The notes under the pieces were generated by a model, which did no database searches, was not told where the DNA came from, and saw nothing but the letters and a program-made list of their open reading frames with translations. 64,000 bases of DNA, from the NCBI GenBank assembly GCA_013399305.1, contig VXAI01000039.1:2968868-3032867 (forward strand), given 5' to 3'. Shown here piece after piece: positions 61,801-64,000 of the stretch. How positions within the stretch are numbered: position 1 is the stretch's first letter; every line of letters starts with the position of its first letter. A program made the translations under genes and the position numbers. The stretch comes from Rostratula benghalensis. Lineage: Eukaryota > Chordata > Aves > Charadriiformes > Rostratulidae.

Positions 61801-62887
61801 GAATAGATGGGAGAATCAAGTTTCAAATTGATTGTAAGGATAATACAGCTCCACTGATCTTTCCTTAGGTTTCATTCTGGGATTGCCACCGTGGACTGAA
61901 TAAAGACTAAATAGGGAGCAGAGAGATTTAAGAAACTCACTGACACCCTGTATGACCACTGAATCTGTGAGTAGATGGTGCCCGAGAACCAGTCACGACC
62001 CTCGCATTGAGTCATCAGGGATAGACACTGTCAGCCATACCTAAGAATCTGAAGGTTAGAGATCCTTCAAAGGTGATTTAAATACTGGATGCTGTTGAAC
62101 TTTCACCTGGGGAATGCCAAAAAGGGTATTTATCAGTGCTTATCCCAAGGGCATTTGTGAGCAAAGAATGTGAGGGATAAATGTTTTGGCCTCTACAGCA
62201 CAAGAGGTGCTACTATTCTGCCTCTGGATTTGCTCCTGGACAGTTTAACACACTGCCTCTCATGTTTCATGTCAATGCCATGATTTATTTGGACTTATGA
62301 CAGAGGAAGATTTATGATTATGTTTCCGGAACATCTAGCACAGAAAAAGCACTGAAATCAGAATGGAGGAGTTAAGCTGTGCCTCCCAGCAGCCTTTACT
62401 CAGTCCCTCTTGAAACTGAAAACAGGCACAGAGAAGCTGCAAGTTGCTTCAGCTGAATTTATTGTGGGATGTAGGGAGTGCTGTGGGAGTGGGGTGAGTT
62501 GTTCAGCCTGGTTTTAGAGAATGCTGGCTTTCAAATTTTGATTCTTTACTTCATGCTGTGTAGTGAGCCCTCTGTGCTAGCAGTGGGAAGTGCCAAGCAG
62601 CTGAGATCAATCAGGCATGATCAGAATTATGATTTGATTGTCCGGGGACAATGTCAGCAACCCATTATAAGAACCTGTCAAACAAGAAAACAAAAAAATT
62701 TCTGCCTTGAGGGATTGTTCCTCAACAATCTCCAACTCATCTGATCCTGGATTTCAACACTACTGTATGCTAATACACTCTCTACACTCTCTAGACACCC
62801 ACTAAATTTCACAGTGTTTCAAATAAGCAGTGGATTTTAGAGCAGCTTTATACAGAAAGAAATCCCCATCTTTAATTATAGCAAAGC

Positions 62888-62924
62888 TTTTTTTTTTTTT
62901 TCTTCCCCCCCCCCCCCCCCCCCC
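62888..62924 (+). repeat. T14 and C20 homopyrimidine tract
   Basis: A run of 14 T, then CTT, then 20 C, all pyrimidine over 37 bp. The complementary strand has G20, able to form G-quadruplex structures. Such tracts often vary in length and are prone to sequencing errors, so the exact C count is uncertain. Confidence 0.95.
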
Positions 62925-63556
62925 TTTTGTGGCAACAATGCACCAGGCTAAGGTAAAGGCTGATGCAAGAAACAGCAAATTAAATTTAAAATCAGTAAGA
63001 GAATAACTGATTTTGGTCCTTACTACTGCTGTTATATATAAGGACACTCAGACTGTAAATTATATGCAGAGCAAATTGCCATCCATTAATTGAAATGCCA
63101 GATAACCAGTCTGCGAGATTCCCCTTCCCCCTTTGCCTGCCGCCCCGATTAGCTATTTGCTCTCTAGTCTCCAGGGAGTGGAAGAGGAGGGAAGAAAAAA
63201 TAATACCTTTGCTCAAATATAGCACATTTCCAGGGGACATGATTTGGCAGTCTTCTCTCTGCATTGTGACACAGCAAATGGATATTAAACCTGCAACCTG
63301 GTAATTGTCTTGAGATGATGTGGTACCTGATGAATATAAACAAGTAGCTGTAAGCGTGCCTTGGAACAGCTAGCAATATATAAAATAACTATTTTGTCAG
63401 TATTTTCTGCAGCATAAAACCACCTTCTGGTGAGGGGTGGTGGAGAGCTTATCAGCATTTTCAGCCTTTTCTCTGAGCTGGGAGAAGGAATGTCGAGAAA
63501 TAGTAAGAAGTGAAGAAGCACTTTGCTGTGAAAGATATTTAAAATGAGATGGACAG

Positions 63557-63576
63557 AAAAAAAAAAAAAAAAAAAA
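63557..63576 (+). repeat. A20 homopolymer
   Basis: An uninterrupted run of 20 A. No recognisable retroposed gene lies upstream. It is called a simple repeat. Confidence 0.9.
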
Positions 63577-64000
63577 GATTGGGTAATGAGAACCTGCAGT
63601 GCTTGACTCCTATGAAATCCTCGAAGTGAGAGGGAACACCTGCCTGAAGGGACGATTCCAGCCCTTGCATGGGGGACGAGCTGCAAGATGCTCCATGTGG
63701 AAGGGATATGGTTTGCCATGGGCTCTGCTGGCTCCATGCCTGGCTCCTCACCACCCTGCTGCCAGCACCATGGAGTCACGAAGCACCATGCAGACAGACT
63801 CCCCTTTGGATTGTAAGTGGCAAGCAGGATAGACAGACAGACCTCAGGCATGAGACAGATCCTGCTCCCCTGGGTGTGTGATGCAAGGAGCTGTGGTAAG
63901 CCAGGGAAAGGACCTCCTCGGAAGATGAGAAGGCTATATTGCCTCCCGGACTTCTGGTCCTTCTATAATTACTTAGGCCCAGCTTCTGACACCTTTATTA

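Larger units (their letters stand above)
58068..64000. other. Gene-free stretch with palindromes and homopolymers
   Basis: No supported gene. Contents seen: a 22-bp perfect palindrome at 58449-58470, an 18-bp palindrome at 58850-58867, a T14/C20 tract at 62888-62924, and an A20 run at 63557-63576. The last 400 bp are less AT-rich and have GTAAGT-like donors near 63816, but no frame is recognisable. The reverse frame at 63285-63851 (188 codons) reads through the A20 run as poly-Phe and is treated as spurious, as is the reverse frame at 60188-60658. Confidence 0.6.

Noticed and set aside
63285..63851. A 188-codon reverse open frame
   Set aside because: It reads through the A20 run as poly-Phe, has no known domain, and overlaps frames on the other strand.

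Overview
The window looks like AT-rich nuclear DNA from a vertebrate, most probably a bird. The main evidence is a set of CR1 (chicken repeat 1) LINE fragments. Two have the 3' end typical of avian CR1, including the short ATTCTATG direct repeats that CR1 has in place of a poly(A) tail. I see no mammalian SINE or L1 sequence, no prokaryotic gene organisation, no tRNA or rRNA gene and no CRISPR array. The species cannot be told from the sequence.

Layout: no host protein-coding gene can be supported anywhere in the 64 kb. The window is intergenic or lies inside large introns. The supported content is five CR1 fragments: 12438-12499 (+), 22727-23020 (-), 24041-24140 (-), 33406-33520 (-) and 56953-58067 (+). 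There is also a (TTTCC)n pentanucleotide array at 31409-31582 with one unresolved base, a 36-bp tandem repeat at 13527-13618, several long homopolymer runs including a T14/C20 tract near 62.9 kb, and a few palindromes. A stretch at 2845-3345 resembles a solo LTR but its ends are not proven.

The only recognisable protein-coding homology belongs to the CR1 elements. The copy at 56953-58067 carries the C-terminal half of the CR1 reverse transcriptase, broken by two frameshifts. The copy at 22727-23020 carries the last few dozen codons of a more diverged CR1 ORF2. All the other open frames are short, unrecognised, and in many cases overlapped by frames of similar size on the opposite strand or run through homopolymers and microsatellites; I treat them as chance.

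The observations most worth a second look are a 67-nt imperfect hairpin at 52826-52892 (pre-miRNA size), a perfect 22-bp palindrome at 58449-58470, the LTR-like block with a possible promoter and splice donor near 3 kb, and a few exon-like segments with acceptor and donor consensus. None amounts to a demonstrated new biological system.
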